In this document: in pieces, positions 9,553 through 17,716 of the stretch | How the letters are laid out: each line of letters starts with the position of its first letter | How positions within the stretch are numbered: the stretch's first letter is position 1 | Assembly: GCF_033343995.1 (NCBI RefSeq) | Contig: NZ_CP137573.1 | Location: 2,108,001-2,172,000, forward strand | Length of the DNA: 64,000 bases | Source: Streptomyces sp. HUAS YS2 | GTDB taxonomy: Bacteria; Actinomycetota; Actinomycetes; Streptomycetales; Streptomycetaceae | Reading direction: 5' to 3' | Program-made: the position numbers and the translations under genes | The notes under the pieces: model-generated | What the model saw: the letters and a program-made list of their open reading frames with translations, nothing else | Told to the model about the DNA's origin: nothing | Databases searched by the model: none

Positions 9553-9610
9553 AGCCGCAGACCTTACCCGCGCGGGTACCCGCAGGTCGCGCCGTGCCAA
9601 GCTTGGACGC

Positions 9611-10081
9611 ATGCAGCCTTCCGCCCCGTCCTACGACGAACGTCTGACCGCCCCCGGCTCCTGGTGGGTGATCGCCGCCCTGCTGGGGATCTCCGGAGGT
9701 CTGGTGATGTTCCCGCTCGGCAATGTCGCCCTGCTCGCCGGCCTGATCGTCGCGGGCGCGCTGGCGGCCGTGGGCGTCTCCTCGTACGGCTCGGCCCGGA
9801 TCCGCGTGGTGGCGGGTTCGCTGGTCGCGGGCGAGGCCCGGATCCCGGTGACGGCGCTCGGGGCGCCGGAGGTGCTCGACGCGGAGGAGGCGCGCGCCTG
9901 GCGCACGTACAAGGCCGATCCGCGCGCCTTCATGGTGATGCGCGGCTACGTCGCGGAGGCGGTCCGGATCGAGGTGACGGACCCGGCGGACCCGACTCCG
10001 TACGTGTACCTGTCCACCCGTGACCCGAAGGCGCTGGTGGCCGCGCTGGAGGCGGTGCGGGCCGAGGCCCGCGAGAGCTGA
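9611..10081 (+). CDS. DUF3093 membrane protein
   Basis: A 156-residue protein of the DUF3093 family. It starts MQPSAPSYDERLTAPGSWW, and the YDERL..P..WW block is the family hallmark. Two hydrophobic helices (about 20-65) are followed by a cytoplasmic domain with RAFMVMRGYV and YVYLSTRDP near the C-terminus. It is divergent from the thioesterase gene with about 58 bases between starts. The family is actinobacterial, lies next to dut in several genera, and has no known function. Confidence 0.9.
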   Translation: MQPSAPSYDERLTAPGSWWVIAALLGISGGLVMFPLGNVALLAGLIVAGALAAVGVSSYGSARIRVVAGSLVAGEARIPVTALGAPEVLDAEEARAWRTYKADPRAFMVMRGYVAEAVRIEVTDPADPTPYVYLSTRDPKALVAALEAVRAEARES

Positions 10082-10096
10082 GCCCGGGGACCGTCA

Positions 10097-10118
10097 CGGG
10101 GCCTCTCAAGGGCCCCCG
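10097..10118. terminator. Short hairpin between convergent genes
   Basis: An inverted repeat CGGGGCC ... GGCCCCCG with a short loop and one bulged C lies between the DUF3093 stop (+) and the EcsC-like stop (-). Confidence 0.5.
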
Positions 10119-10123
10119 AGCGG

Positions 10124-11062
10124 CTAGAAGCCGATCTCCTTGGGGTTCTCGGGCTGCTCCAGCGGCGGAAGCGCGGGCAGGGCGTCCCAGGGGATCTGGC
10201 GGCGGCGCAGGTCCGCGCGGATGTGCTCGGCGAGCTTTCTGGTGTCGCGGCGGTTCATCACCGCGCCCACGGCGGCGCCGACCATGAACGGCATCAGGTT
10301 GGGCAGATTGCGCATCATGCGCTTCATGATCTGCTGGCGCAGTTCGCGCTTGAGCTGACCGCCGAGCGCCGCGTTGACCGTGGTCGGCTTCGTGGGGTCG
10401 ATGCCCCGCTCCTCCGCCCAGGCGGTCAGGTAGGCGGTGGATCGCTGGGTGAGCGAGCCGGGCGGCCGCAGGCCGTAGACCTCGTACAGCTCGGCGACGA
10501 GCTTCAGCTCGATCGCCGCGACCCCGGTGATCTCCGCGGCCAGTTCGGCCGGCAGGGCGGGGGGTACGGGCATCATGGCCGCCGCCCCGATGCCGGCGCC
10601 GACGGTCGAGGTGGCGTTGGCCGCGCCCCGGATCAGCTTGTCGGCGATCTCCTCGGGGCCGAGCCCCGGGAAGTGCCTGCGCAGCGTCGCGAGGTCCCGT
10701 ACGGGGACGCGCGGCGCGATTTCGATGATCCGGTCGGCGAGGTAGCCGACGCCGGCCTTCGCCCTGTCGCCGGCGTTCTGCACGCCCCGCTTGACCGCGT
10801 CGTAGCGGACGCCTCGCCGGACGGCGTCCAGACGCCGGCGCCGGGGCTCCTGCTCGACCGGTTCGACGGCCGATGCCGCTGCTTCGAGCGAGGCCTGATG
10901 GCCTCGCTCGTCGTCACGTGCACCGGAGGACGGCAGGAGGGCGGAGTGCTCGGCCTCAGGGGCCTCGACGGCGCCCTCGGCCGGGCCTGAGCCGCCCTGG
11001 CGCGTGTCCGGCGTCCTGGGGAGCCGGAAACGCCGCTTCCGAAACGGGGTGTCGCCTGCCAC
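10124..11062 (-). CDS. EcsC-like hypothetical protein
   Basis: A 312-residue protein. Residues 1-85 are polar, Arg- and Glu-rich and probably disordered. Residues about 100-300 resemble the EcsC family: alternating Gly/Ala-rich amphipathic helices (GAGIGAAAMMPVPPALPAELAAEITG), a YEVYGLRPPG motif, and a second Gly/Ala helix NLMPFMVGAAVGAVMNRRDT. EcsC proteins are membrane-associated, and their role is not settled. The assignment rests on pattern only and is tentative. The stop faces DUF3093; DUF4193 lies just upstream on the same strand. Confidence 0.65.
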   Translation of the reverse strand: MAGDTPFRKRRFRLPRTPDTRQGGSGPAEGAVEAPEAEHSALLPSSGARDDERGHQASLEAAASAVEPVEQEPRRRRLDAVRRGVRYDAVKRGVQNAGDRAKAGVGYLADRIIEIAPRVPVRDLATLRRHFPGLGPEEIADKLIRGAANATSTVGAGIGAAAMMPVPPALPAELAAEITGVAAIELKLVAELYEVYGLRPPGSLTQRSTAYLTAWAEERGIDPTKPTTVNAALGGQLKRELRQQIMKRMMRNLPNLMPFMVGAAVGAVMNRRDTRKLAEHIRADLRRRQIPWDALPALPPLEQPENPKEIGF

Positions 11063-11075
11063 GGCCGACCTGACC

Positions 11076-11372
11076 TCAGTCGCAGTCGCGGCAGATCGGC
11101 TGGCCGTTCTTCTCGCGCGCCAGCTGGCTGCGGTGGTGCACGAGGAAGCAGCTCATGCAGGTGAACTCGTCGGCCTGCTTGGGCAGCACTCGAACGGCCA
11201 GTTCCTCGTTCGAGAGATCGGCGCCGGGCAGCTCGAGGCCCTCGGCGGCCTCGAACTCGTCGACGTCGACGGTCGAGGTCGACTTGTCGTTCCGGCGCGC
11301 CTTCAGCTCTTCAAGGCTGTCCGAGTCGACGTCGTCGTCGGTCTTGCGTGGGGTGTCGTAATCCGTTGCCAT
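11076..11372 (-). CDS. DUF4193 small zinc-ribbon-like protein
   Basis: A 98-residue acidic protein of the actinobacterial DUF4193 family. It starts MATDYDTPRKTDDD, followed by a conserved acidic middle. The C-terminus carries CMSCFLVHHRSQLA ... PICRDCD, four Cys plus His residues that could bind zinc. The ATG at 11372 is chosen because GAGGGGGAG lies upstream and family members begin here. Position beside dut and DUF3093 is conserved in mycobacteria. The fold suggests protein or nucleic-acid contact, but no function is known. Confidence 0.9.
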   Translation of the reverse strand: MATDYDTPRKTDDDVDSDSLEELKARRNDKSTSTVDVDEFEAAEGLELPGADLSNEELAVRVLPKQADEFTCMSCFLVHHRSQLAREKNGQPICRDCD

Positions 11373-11766
11373 GTCGCTCTCCCCCTCTGGGTGGTTGCGG
11401 TGTCTCCAGCGCACGTAACGCGTGAGAGGCCGGACTTGTGCCCGACCCGAGGCGGAGATTTTGCCTCACATCAAGGTCTGTTACTCAATCGACACCCAAC
11501 GCGACCTCTCAAGAGTGATCGGGTTTGGGTGGCGAACGGGACCGTACACGGTCCACCTGCCGTCCTTCACGGGCGCCACCCCGTGTACTTCCCGTGATTC
11601 GGACCCCGGGAAACCCGGACTTTTCCCGGTTTTTCACCGGGCGGAACGATCACGGAGAGTGGATGGCCGAAAACTCGCTCCTGTGATCGATCACACACGG
11701 ATCCCTCGGGAACAGGTCCCGAAAATTCCGCGCAAAGCGAACAAGCCGGCCGACTCGATCGGCGTG
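11373..11766. other. Intergenic region between cutS and the DUF4193 gene
   Basis: About 390 bases without a convincing gene. It holds the 5' leader and presumably the promoter of DUF4193 and the downstream end of cutS. Several short near-palindromes are present (for example GATCGATCACAC near 11682) but no confident terminator or promoter could be assigned. Confidence 0.5.
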
Positions 11767-13005
11767 TCAGATCGGCAGCGTGACACGCATCACGAGACCT
11801 CCGCCCTCGCGGGGCTCCGCGATGATACGGCCACCGTGGGCCCGCGCGACGGACCGCACGATCGACAGGCCGAGCCCGACGCCCTTGTCGCTGCCGGTGC
11901 GCTCCTGGCGGAGTCTCCGGAACGGCTCGAAGAGGTTGTCGATCTCGTACGCGGGGACCACGGGTCCCGTGTTCGAGACCACGAGGACCGCCTGCCCGTG
12001 CTGGGTCTCGGTGGTGACCTCCGCCCAGCCGCCCTCGGGGATGTTGTACCGCACGGCGTTCTGGATGAGGTTCAGGGCGATCCGCTCCAGCAGTACGCCG
12101 TTGCCCTGGACGACCGCGGGCTCCTGCTCCCCGCGGATCTCCACGCCCTTCGCCTCCGCCTCCGCGCGCACCTGGTCGACGGCCCGGGAGGCGACTTCGG
12201 CGAGGTCCACGGGTTTGCGCTCGACGATCTGGTTGTCGCTGCGGGCCAGCAGCAGCAGGCCCTCGACCAGCTGCTCGCTGCGCTCGTTGGTGGCCAGCAG
12301 TGTCTTGCCGAGCTGCTGGAGCTCCACCGGGGCCCCGGGGTCGGAGACGTGGATCTCCAGGAGGGTGCGGTTGATCGCGAGCGGGGTGCGCAGCTCGTGC
12401 GAGGCGTTCGCGACGAACCGCTGCTGGGCGGTGAAGGCCCGCTCCAGACGCTCCAGCATCTCGTCGAAGGTGTCCGCGAGCTCCTTGAGCTCGTCGTCCG
12501 GGCCGTCCAGCTCGATCCGCCGGGCCAGGTCGGAGCCGGCCACCTGGCGGGCGGTCCGGGTGATCCGGCCGAGCGGCGAGAGGACCCGGCCGGCCATCGC
12601 GTAGCCGAAGGCGAACGCGATGATGCTGAGGCCGAGCAGCGCGAACAGCGAGCGGCGCAGGACGTCGTCCAGCGCCAGGTCCGTCTGGTGCCGCAGGCAG
12701 ATGGTGACGGCCTCGTTGAGTTCCTTGCCGGTGGAGCTGGCGGGCAGCTGGCACCAGGATGTGGTCGGCGTGACCTTGCCCTCGACCACCTCGAAGGGCA
12801 GCCGGGAGGTGCTGTCGCTCAGCGCCTGCACGGTGAACAGGTAGATGATCGACAGCAGCAGGATGCCGGCGATCAGGAACATGCCGCCGTAGAGCAGCGT
12901 GAGCCGTATCCGGATGGTCGGCCGCAGCAGCGGGCGCACCGGGTCCCGGGGGTCCCAGGTGGGTTTCGGGGGCGCCTGGGGGTGCGGCGCGGGGGTCGTA
13001 GCCAT
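11767..13005 (-). CDS. cutS: CutS sensor histidine kinase
   Basis: A 412-residue two-pass membrane kinase. A Pro-rich cytoplasmic lead (1-30) is followed by TM1 (about 34-58), a short extracellular sensor (59-117) with two Cys (C85 and C103), TM2 (about 118-137), HAMP, an H-box (SHELRTPLA) and a HATPase domain with DKGVGLGLSIVR. Its sequence and pairing identify it as CutS, first described in S. lividans/coelicolor as affecting antibiotic production. From memory, recent work links CutRS to secretion or envelope stress sensed through the two extracellular Cys. It is transcribed after cutR with a four-base gap. Confidence 0.92.
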   Translation of the reverse strand: MATTPAPHPQAPPKPTWDPRDPVRPLLRPTIRIRLTLLYGGMFLIAGILLLSIIYLFTVQALSDSTSRLPFEVVEGKVTPTTSWCQLPASSTGKELNEAVTICLRHQTDLALDDVLRRSLFALLGLSIIAFAFGYAMAGRVLSPLGRITRTARQVAGSDLARRIELDGPDDELKELADTFDEMLERLERAFTAQQRFVANASHELRTPLAINRTLLEIHVSDPGAPVELQQLGKTLLATNERSEQLVEGLLLLARSDNQIVERKPVDLAEVASRAVDQVRAEAEAKGVEIRGEQEPAVVQGNGVLLERIALNLIQNAVRYNIPEGGWAEVTTETQHGQAVLVVSNTGPVVPAYEIDNLFEPFRRLRQERTGSDKGVGLGLSIVRSVARAHGGRIIAEPREGGGLVMRVTLPI

Positions 13006-13009
13006 CGGG

Positions 13010-13663
13010 TCAGATCCGGTACCCGGAACCGGGCACGGTGACGATCACAGGAGGCTCCCCCAGCTTGCGGCGCAGCGTCATGACGGTGACGCGGACGACG
13101 TTGGTGAACGGGTCCGTGTTCTCGTCCCAGGCCTTCTCCAGGAGCTGCTCGGCGGAGACGACGGCACCCTCGCTGCGCATGAGGACCTCCAGGACCGCGA
13201 ACTCCTTGGGCGCGAGCTGGACCTCGGTGCCGTCGCGGAAGACCTCGCGGCGGTTGGGGTCGAGCTTGATGCCGGCCCGCTCCAGGACGGGCGGCAGCGG
13301 CACGGTGGTGCGGCGGCCGAGCGCCCGGACCCGGGCGGTCAGCTCGCTGAAGGCGAAGGGCTTGGGGAGGTAGTCGTCGGCGCCGAGCTCCAGGCCCTCG
13401 ACGCGGTCGCTGACGTCGCCGGAGGCGGTGAGCATCAGGACGCGGGTGGCCATGCCCAGCTCGACGATCTTGCGGCAGACGTCGTCGCCGTGGACTAGCG
13501 GGAGGTCCCGGTCGAGCACCACGACGTCGTAGTCGTTGACCCCGATGCGTTCCAGCGCCGCCGCGCCGTCGTACACGACGTCGACGGCCATGGCCTCCCG
13601 GCGCAGTCCGGTGGCCACCGCATCGGCGAGCAGCTGCTCGTCCTCGACGACGAGTACGCGCAC
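13010..13663 (-). CDS. cutR: CutR response regulator
   Basis: A 217-residue OmpR-family regulator and partner of CutS. The receiver (1-115) has E7/D8, phospho-acceptor D51 in VLDRDLPL and the Lys in LPKPFAF. The winged-helix domain has LAPKEFAVLEVL and the recognition helix region NVVRVTVMTLRRKLG. The GTG at 13663 is chosen because GAGGAAGGA lies upstream and the receiver begins there; the resulting length equals the known CutR length as I recall it. The long upstream gap suggests cutRS has its own promoter. Confidence 0.93.
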   Translation of the reverse strand: MRVLVVEDEQLLADAVATGLRREAMAVDVVYDGAAALERIGVNDYDVVVLDRDLPLVHGDDVCRKIVELGMATRVLMLTASGDVSDRVEGLELGADDYLPKPFAFSELTARVRALGRRTTVPLPPVLERAGIKLDPNRREVFRDGTEVQLAPKEFAVLEVLMRSEGAVVSAEQLLEKAWDENTDPFTNVVRVTVMTLRRKLGEPPVIVTVPGSGYRI

Positions 13664-14012
13664 GTCGCTGTTCCTTCCTCCGAGCCCGGCTCCCCTACGG
13701 GGACGGGCGGTCCTGAGCACTGACTGTGCGTATACATCCTGCCCCTAACGTGCGTAAACCGGCTGTAAGGCGGGATGCACGAGGGGTGCGCGCGGCGGTG
13801 TGCGGCTCGGCGGACCCCGAGAATTCACCTGATTCCCGGGCCAGTTGAGGTTTCCCTGAGGAAAGGGGTGGGGAGGACGACTGCACACCCCGTGATCACG
13901 CCCTGTATGTGGCGAGCCACCTGCCGCTCTGTCCCCCGAGGCAGCGGTGCGTGATCCGACCCGGACCCGCGGCACACCCCCGTGCCACCGACCCATGACG
14001 AGGGGGCGCACG
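13664..14012. other. Intergenic region upstream of cutR
   Basis: About 350 bases between divergent genes. On the minus strand TTACGC, 17 bases, then TATACG (roughly 13735-13765) is a possible cutR promoter. Half-sites of the form GCGTAAAC occur nearby. No coding potential was accepted. Confidence 0.35.
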
Positions 14013-14186
14013 ATGGACGCTTTCACCGCAGGACTGCTGCAGCGCATCAGGACCACGCAGTCCGACCTCACACGGGCTCGCGAGACGGGCGACGACTTCC
14101 TTGCGGAGGTCGAGCAGGCCGAGCTCGACGACCTGCGCCGCCTGGCCGCCGAACACGGAGTCGAGGTCGGCGCCGCCAGCGCCTGA
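14013..14186 (+). CDS. Small acidic hypothetical protein (57 residues)
   Basis: A 57-residue protein starting MDAFTAGLLQRIRTTQ, with two predicted amphipathic helices (residues 3-22 and 26-46) and a short tail ending GAASA. It has AGGGGG 8 bases upstream of the ATG, normal Streptomyces third-position GC bias, and a hairpin terminator right after it, all of which support it as a real gene. A longer in-frame start at 13947 lacks a good ribosome-binding site. No known family was recognised. It may be a small regulatory or coiled-coil protein. Confidence 0.7.
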   Translation: MDAFTAGLLQRIRTTQSDLTRARETGDDFLAEVEQAELDDLRRLAAEHGVEVGAASA

Positions 14187-14221
14187 GCTCGGCCGGCGCA
14201 CCGCCGACCCGAAACACAGCG

Positions 14222-14251
14222 GGGCCCCGGAGTCGATCGACTCCGGGGCCC
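14222..14251. terminator. Perfect 30-bp palindrome terminator
   Basis: A perfect palindrome with 15-bp arms (14222-14236 and 14237-14251) lies after the small gene (+) and before the convergent inositol-monophosphatase-family stop (-). CTTCGG follows on the plus strand. Confidence 0.8.
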
Positions 14252-14318
14252 TTCGGCCGTCCGTCCGCTTTCGTGCCGTCCGGGGCCCTGGGGGCGCGCG
14301 GTGCGCCCCGGACGCCCG

Positions 14319-15164
14319 TCAGTCGTGCCAGGCCCCGAACTCCTCCAGAAGGGCCTGCAGGGGGCCGAAGACGCCCGGCGAGGCCGCCAGGGTCAGCTCG
14401 CCCGAGGCGTCCTGTCCGGGACGTCCGCCGGTCAGCGCGCCGGCCTCGCGGGCGATCAGGCCGCCCGCGGCCAGGTCCCAGGGGGCGAGGCCGCGCTCGT
14501 AGTAGCCGTCGAGGCGGCCGGCGGCGACGTCGCTGAGGTCGATGGCGGCCGAGCCGCTGCGGCGGATGTCGCGCAGCCGCGGGACGATCCGCTGGGCCAC
14601 GTCCGCCTGGTGGGTGCGGACGGTGTGGACGTAGTTGAAGCCGGTCGAGACGAGCGCCTGGTCGAGCGGCGGGGCCGGGCGGCAGGCCATCGGGCGCCAC
14701 TCGCCCCGGCCGCCGGCCCGGAGGTACGCGCCGCCGCCGCGGACGGCCCGGTACGTCTCCTGGCGCATCGGGGCCTCCACGACCCCGACGACCGCCTCCC
14801 CGTCGAGCTCGGCGGCGATGGAGACCGCCCAGGTGGGCAGGCCGTACAGGTAGTTGACCGTGCCGTCGAGCGGGTCGACGACCCAGCGGACGCCGCTGGT
14901 GCCGGGGCTGGACGCGCCCTCCTCGCCGAGGAGGCCGTCGTCCGGTCGGTGCTCGCCGAGGAAGCCTGTGATCAGCTTCTCGGCGGCGATGTCCATCTCG
15001 GTGACCACGTCGATCGGGCTCGACTTGGTCTTGGCGACGGACAGGTCGTCCGGCCGCCCGTCGCGCAGCAGCGCGCCGGCCCGGCGCCCCGCCTCCAGGG
15101 CGAGTTCCAGCAGTTCGGCGAGGAGCGGGTCGGTCGGCTCGGCGTTGTCGGTGGGGGCGGTCAT
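14319..15164 (-). CDS. Inositol monophosphatase family protein (SuhB-like)
   Basis: A 281-residue Mg2+-dependent phosphatase. Metal-site motifs appear in order: a Glu in the GEEG segment (near residue 80), then WVVDPLDGTVNYLYGLP (the IMPase signature, near 93-109), and the late motif APWDLAAGGLIAREAG. These are the residues that bind the metals and phosphate in inositol monophosphatase. Substrates could be inositol-1-phosphate (inositol or mycothiol supply) or related sugar phosphates. The ATG at 15164 has GGAG upstream. It follows the ferrochelatase gene by eight bases. A mycobacterial suhB lies in the equivalent block. Confidence 0.9.
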   Translation of the reverse strand: MTAPTDNAEPTDPLLAELLELALEAGRRAGALLRDGRPDDLSVAKTKSSPIDVVTEMDIAAEKLITGFLGEHRPDDGLLGEEGASSPGTSGVRWVVDPLDGTVNYLYGLPTWAVSIAAELDGEAVVGVVEAPMRQETYRAVRGGGAYLRAGGRGEWRPMACRPAPPLDQALVSTGFNYVHTVRTHQADVAQRIVPRLRDIRRSGSAAIDLSDVAAGRLDGYYERGLAPWDLAAGGLIAREAGALTGGRPGQDASGELTLAASPGVFGPLQALLEEFGAWHD

Positions 15165-15172
15165 GTCGTCTC

Positions 15173-16300
15173 CTACGCGTAAGGGCTGTCGGCGCCGGCC
15201 GCCGCGGGCCGGTCCGCGCGGGCCGGGCAGCAGCCGATGGGGCAGAGGTCGTGCGAGGCGCCGAGCGCGCCGAGGGCGCACCGCTCGACGATCGCGCCGC
15301 GCTCGGTGGCCGCGCGCTCCAGGACGAGCCCGCGGACGGCGGCGGCGAACCGGGGGTCGTCGCCGACGGTCGCCGAGCGGCGCACCGGCAGACCGAGTTC
15401 GGCGGCCTTGGCGGTGGCCTCGGTGTCGAGGTCGTACAGGACCTCCATGTGGTCCGAGACGAACCCGATGGGCGCCATGACGACCGCGGGCACGCCCGCG
15501 CCGTGCAGCTCCTCCAGGTGCTCACAGATGTCCGGTTCGAGCCAGGGGATGTGCGGGGCACCGCTGCGGGACTGGTAGACGAGCCGCCAGGGGTACTCGA
15601 TGCCGGTGGCCTCGCGGACCCGGTCGATGATCACCCGGGCCACGTCCAGGTGCTCCTTCACGTACGCGCCGCCGTCGCCGTGCTCCGCGACCGGGCCGGA
15701 GGAGTCGGCGGCGGAGTCCGGGATGGAGTGGGTGGTGAAGGCGAGGTGGGCGCCGGCCCGGACGGACTCGTCGAGGTCGGCCAGGGCGGCGAGGACGCCG
15801 TCGGCCATGGGCTCGACGAAGCCCGGGTGGTTGAAGTAGTGCCGGAGCTTGTCGACCCGGGGCAGCGGCAGCCCCTCGGCCTCCAGCGTGGAGAGCGCGT
15901 CGGCCAGGTTCTCGCGGTACTGGCGGCAGCCGGAGTAGGAGGCGTACGCGCTGGTGGTGAGGACGGCGATGTGGCGGCGGCCGTCGGTGACCATCTCCCG
16001 CAGGGTGTCGGTGAGGTACGGCGCCCAGTTCCGGTTGCCCCAGTAGACCGGCAGGTTGAGCCCGGCCTGCGCGAAGTCCTTCCGCAGCGCGTCGAGCAGG
16101 GCGCGGTTCTGGTCGTTGATGGGGCTGACGCCGCCGAAGAGGAAGTAGTGCTGCCCCACTTCCTTGAGCCGCTCCGTGGGGATGCCGCGGCCGCGGGTCA
16201 CGTTCTCCAGGAACGGGACGACGTCGTCGGGGCCTTCCGGACCGCCGAAGGAGAGCAGCAGCAGGGCGTCGTACGGGGCGGGATCGCGCTGATCGGACAT
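15173..16300 (-). CDS. hemH: Ferrochelatase (coproporphyrin ferrochelatase type)
   Basis: A 375-residue cytoplasmic enzyme inserting Fe2+ into the porphyrin ring; in actinobacteria the substrate is normally coproporphyrin III. It starts with [13 protein letters not shown] and has the catalytic region [11 protein letters not shown] and the substrate segment NRNWAPYL. It has four Cys clustered at the C-terminus (C341, C353, C357, C358) and a mid-protein C125. Actinobacterial ferrochelatases are known to bind a [2Fe-2S] cluster through one internal and three C-terminal Cys, so a cluster is likely. A GAGG lies upstream of the ATG. The gene is first of a two-gene unit with the IMPase-family gene. 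Confidence 0.94.
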   Translation of the reverse strand: MSDQRDPAPYDALLLLSFGGPEGPDDVVPFLENVTRGRGIPTERLKEVGQHYFLFGGVSPINDQNRALLDALRKDFAQAGLNLPVYWGNRNWAPYLTDTLREMVTDGRRHIAVLTTSAYASYSGCRQYRENLADALSTLEAEGLPLPRVDKLRHYFNHPGFVEPMADGVLAALADLDESVRAGAHLAFTTHSIPDSAADSSGPVAEHGDGGAYVKEHLDVARVIIDRVREATGIEYPWRLVYQSRSGAPHIPWLEPDICEHLEELHGAGVPAVVMAPIGFVSDHMEVLYDLDTEATAKAAELGLPVRRSATVGDDPRFAAAVRGLVLERAATERGAIVERCALGALGASHDLCPIGCCPARADRPAAAGADSPYA

Positions 16301-16404
16301 GGCACCGATCCTCCCACCTGGCTCGGACAGCGGGCGGCCGGGCCGTCCGGGTGTGAGGCGTCCGTCCGGAAAAGCCCGTGACCCACTCTCTTCGAAGGCA
16401 TAAG

Positions 16405-16424
16405 CTTTAGCTATTAATTACACG
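16405..16424 (+). promoter_or_regulatory. Candidate promoter of a possibly leaderless MFS transcript
   Basis: An AT-rich stretch (TAGCTATTAATTAC) stands out in a GC-rich background and ends at the GTG start at 16424. TATTAA at 16412-16417 is a plausible -10 element. There is no Shine-Dalgarno before this GTG, which would fit a leaderless transcript. Confidence 0.4.
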
Positions 16425-17716
16425 TGTTGCGCAGAAGCCCGGAGACCCCCTTGCCCAGTCCCTACCGCGCGATCTTCGAGGCCCCCGGCACCCGGGCCTT
16501 CACGGTCGCCGGATTCCTCGGCCGCATGCCGCTGTCCATGATGGGCATCGGCATCGTGACCATGATCTCCCAGGTCACCGGACGGTACGGGCTGGCCGGC
16601 GCGCTGTCGGCCGCTCTGGCGCTGTCCGCGGCGGTGCTGGGCCCGCAGGTCTCGCGGTACGTGGACCGGTACGGGCAACGCCGGGTGCTGCGCCCGGTGA
16701 CGCTGGTCGGCCTCGCGGCGGCCGCGGGGCTGCTGCTCTGCGTGCAGTTCGAGGCCCCGGACTGGACGCTCTTCGTCTTCACCGCCTGCATCGGCTGTGT
16801 GCCGAGCCTCGGCGCCATGACGCGTGCCCGCTGGGCGGCGATCTACCACGGCCGGGCCGACCGGCTGCACACCGCGTACGCGTGGGAGTCGATCGTCGAC
16901 GAGGTGTGCTTCATCTTCGGGCCGATCATCTCCATCGGTCTGTCGACCATCTGGTTCCCGGAGGCGGGTCCGCTGCTCGCGGCCGGCTTCCTGGCGATCG
17001 GCGTGTTCTGGCTGACGTCCCAGCGGGCCACCGAGCCGGCCGTGCATCCGCACGAGGAGCACACCGGTGGCTCGGCACTGCGCTCCCCCGGCCTGCAGGT
17101 CCTGGCCCTCACCTTCATCGCCATGGGGGCGGTCTTCGGTGCGGTCGACGTGGTGACGGTCGCCTTCGCCGAGGAGCGCGGCGCGAAGGCGGCGGCCAGC
17201 CTGGTCCTCGCGGTGTACGCGCTGGGCTCCTGCCTGGCCGGCGCGGTCTTCGGAATGCTGCGCCCCAAGGGCGATCCGTCCCGCCGGTGGCTGGTGGGCG
17301 TGACGGCGATGGCCGTGAGTATGATCCCCCTCCTACTGGCCGGGAACCTGCCGTTGCTGGCCGTGGCGCTCTTTGTTGCGGGCATGTCCATCGCACCGAC
17401 GATGGTGACCACCATGGCCCTCGTCGAAGCGCACGTACCGCGCACCAAGCTGACCGAGGGCATGACCTGGACCGGTACCGGGCTGGCGATCGGTGTGGCG
17501 CTCGGCTCCTCGGCCGCCGGCTGGGTGGTCGACACCTCGGGTGCGGCCGCGGGGTACGTCGTGCCCGTGGTCTCGGGCGCGGTCGCGGTCGTGGTGGGCC
17601 TCCTGGGCTTCCGCCGGCTGCGCAGGCCGGTACCGACGCGGGAGGGGCAGCGTGAGCGAGACGCCGAAGGCGCTGAAGAGCGTGACCACGAGGGCGGGCA
17701 GCAGCCCGTGGCGTAA
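16424..17716 (+). CDS. MFS transporter (12-TM exporter type)
   Basis: A 430-residue major facilitator with about 12 hydrophobic helices, a loop-2 motif SRYVDRYGQRRVL typical of MFS efflux proteins, and a charged C-terminal tail rich in Glu/Arg. Substrate is unknown. Start choice is uncertain: GTG 16424 has no Shine-Dalgarno and may be leaderless, whereas TTG 16451 has GGAG six bases upstream and would give MPSPYRAIF. The last 65 bases overlap the start of the next gene in another frame, so the two are co-translated. It is divergent from hemH. Confidence 0.85.
   Translation: MLRRSPETPLPSPYRAIFEAPGTRAFTVAGFLGRMPLSMMGIGIVTMISQVTGRYGLAGALSAALALSAAVLGPQVSRYVDRYGQRRVLRPVTLVGLAAAAGLLLCVQFEAPDWTLFVFTACIGCVPSLGAMTRARWAAIYHGRADRLHTAYAWESIVDEVCFIFGPIISIGLSTIWFPEAGPLLAAGFLAIGVFWLTSQRATEPAVHPHEEHTGGSALRSPGLQVLALTFIAMGAVFGAVDVVTVAFAEERGAKAAASLVLAVYALGSCLAGAVFGMLRPKGDPSRRWLVGVTAMAVSMIPLLLAGNLPLLAVALFVAGMSIAPTMVTTMALVEAHVPRTKLTEGMTWTGTGLAIGVALGSSAAGWVVDTSGAAAGYVVPVVSGAVAVVVGLLGFRRLRRPVPTREGQRERDAEGAEERDHEGGQQPVA

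Noticed and set aside
9509..9610. An N-terminal extension of the DUF3093 protein
   Set aside because: The extension would overlap the start of the divergent thioesterase gene and lacks hydrophobic or family features; the ATG at 9611 begins with the family motif.
13695..14071. Short minus-strand frames in the gap upstream of cutR
   Set aside because: No ribosome-binding site, poor coding bias and no family resemblance.
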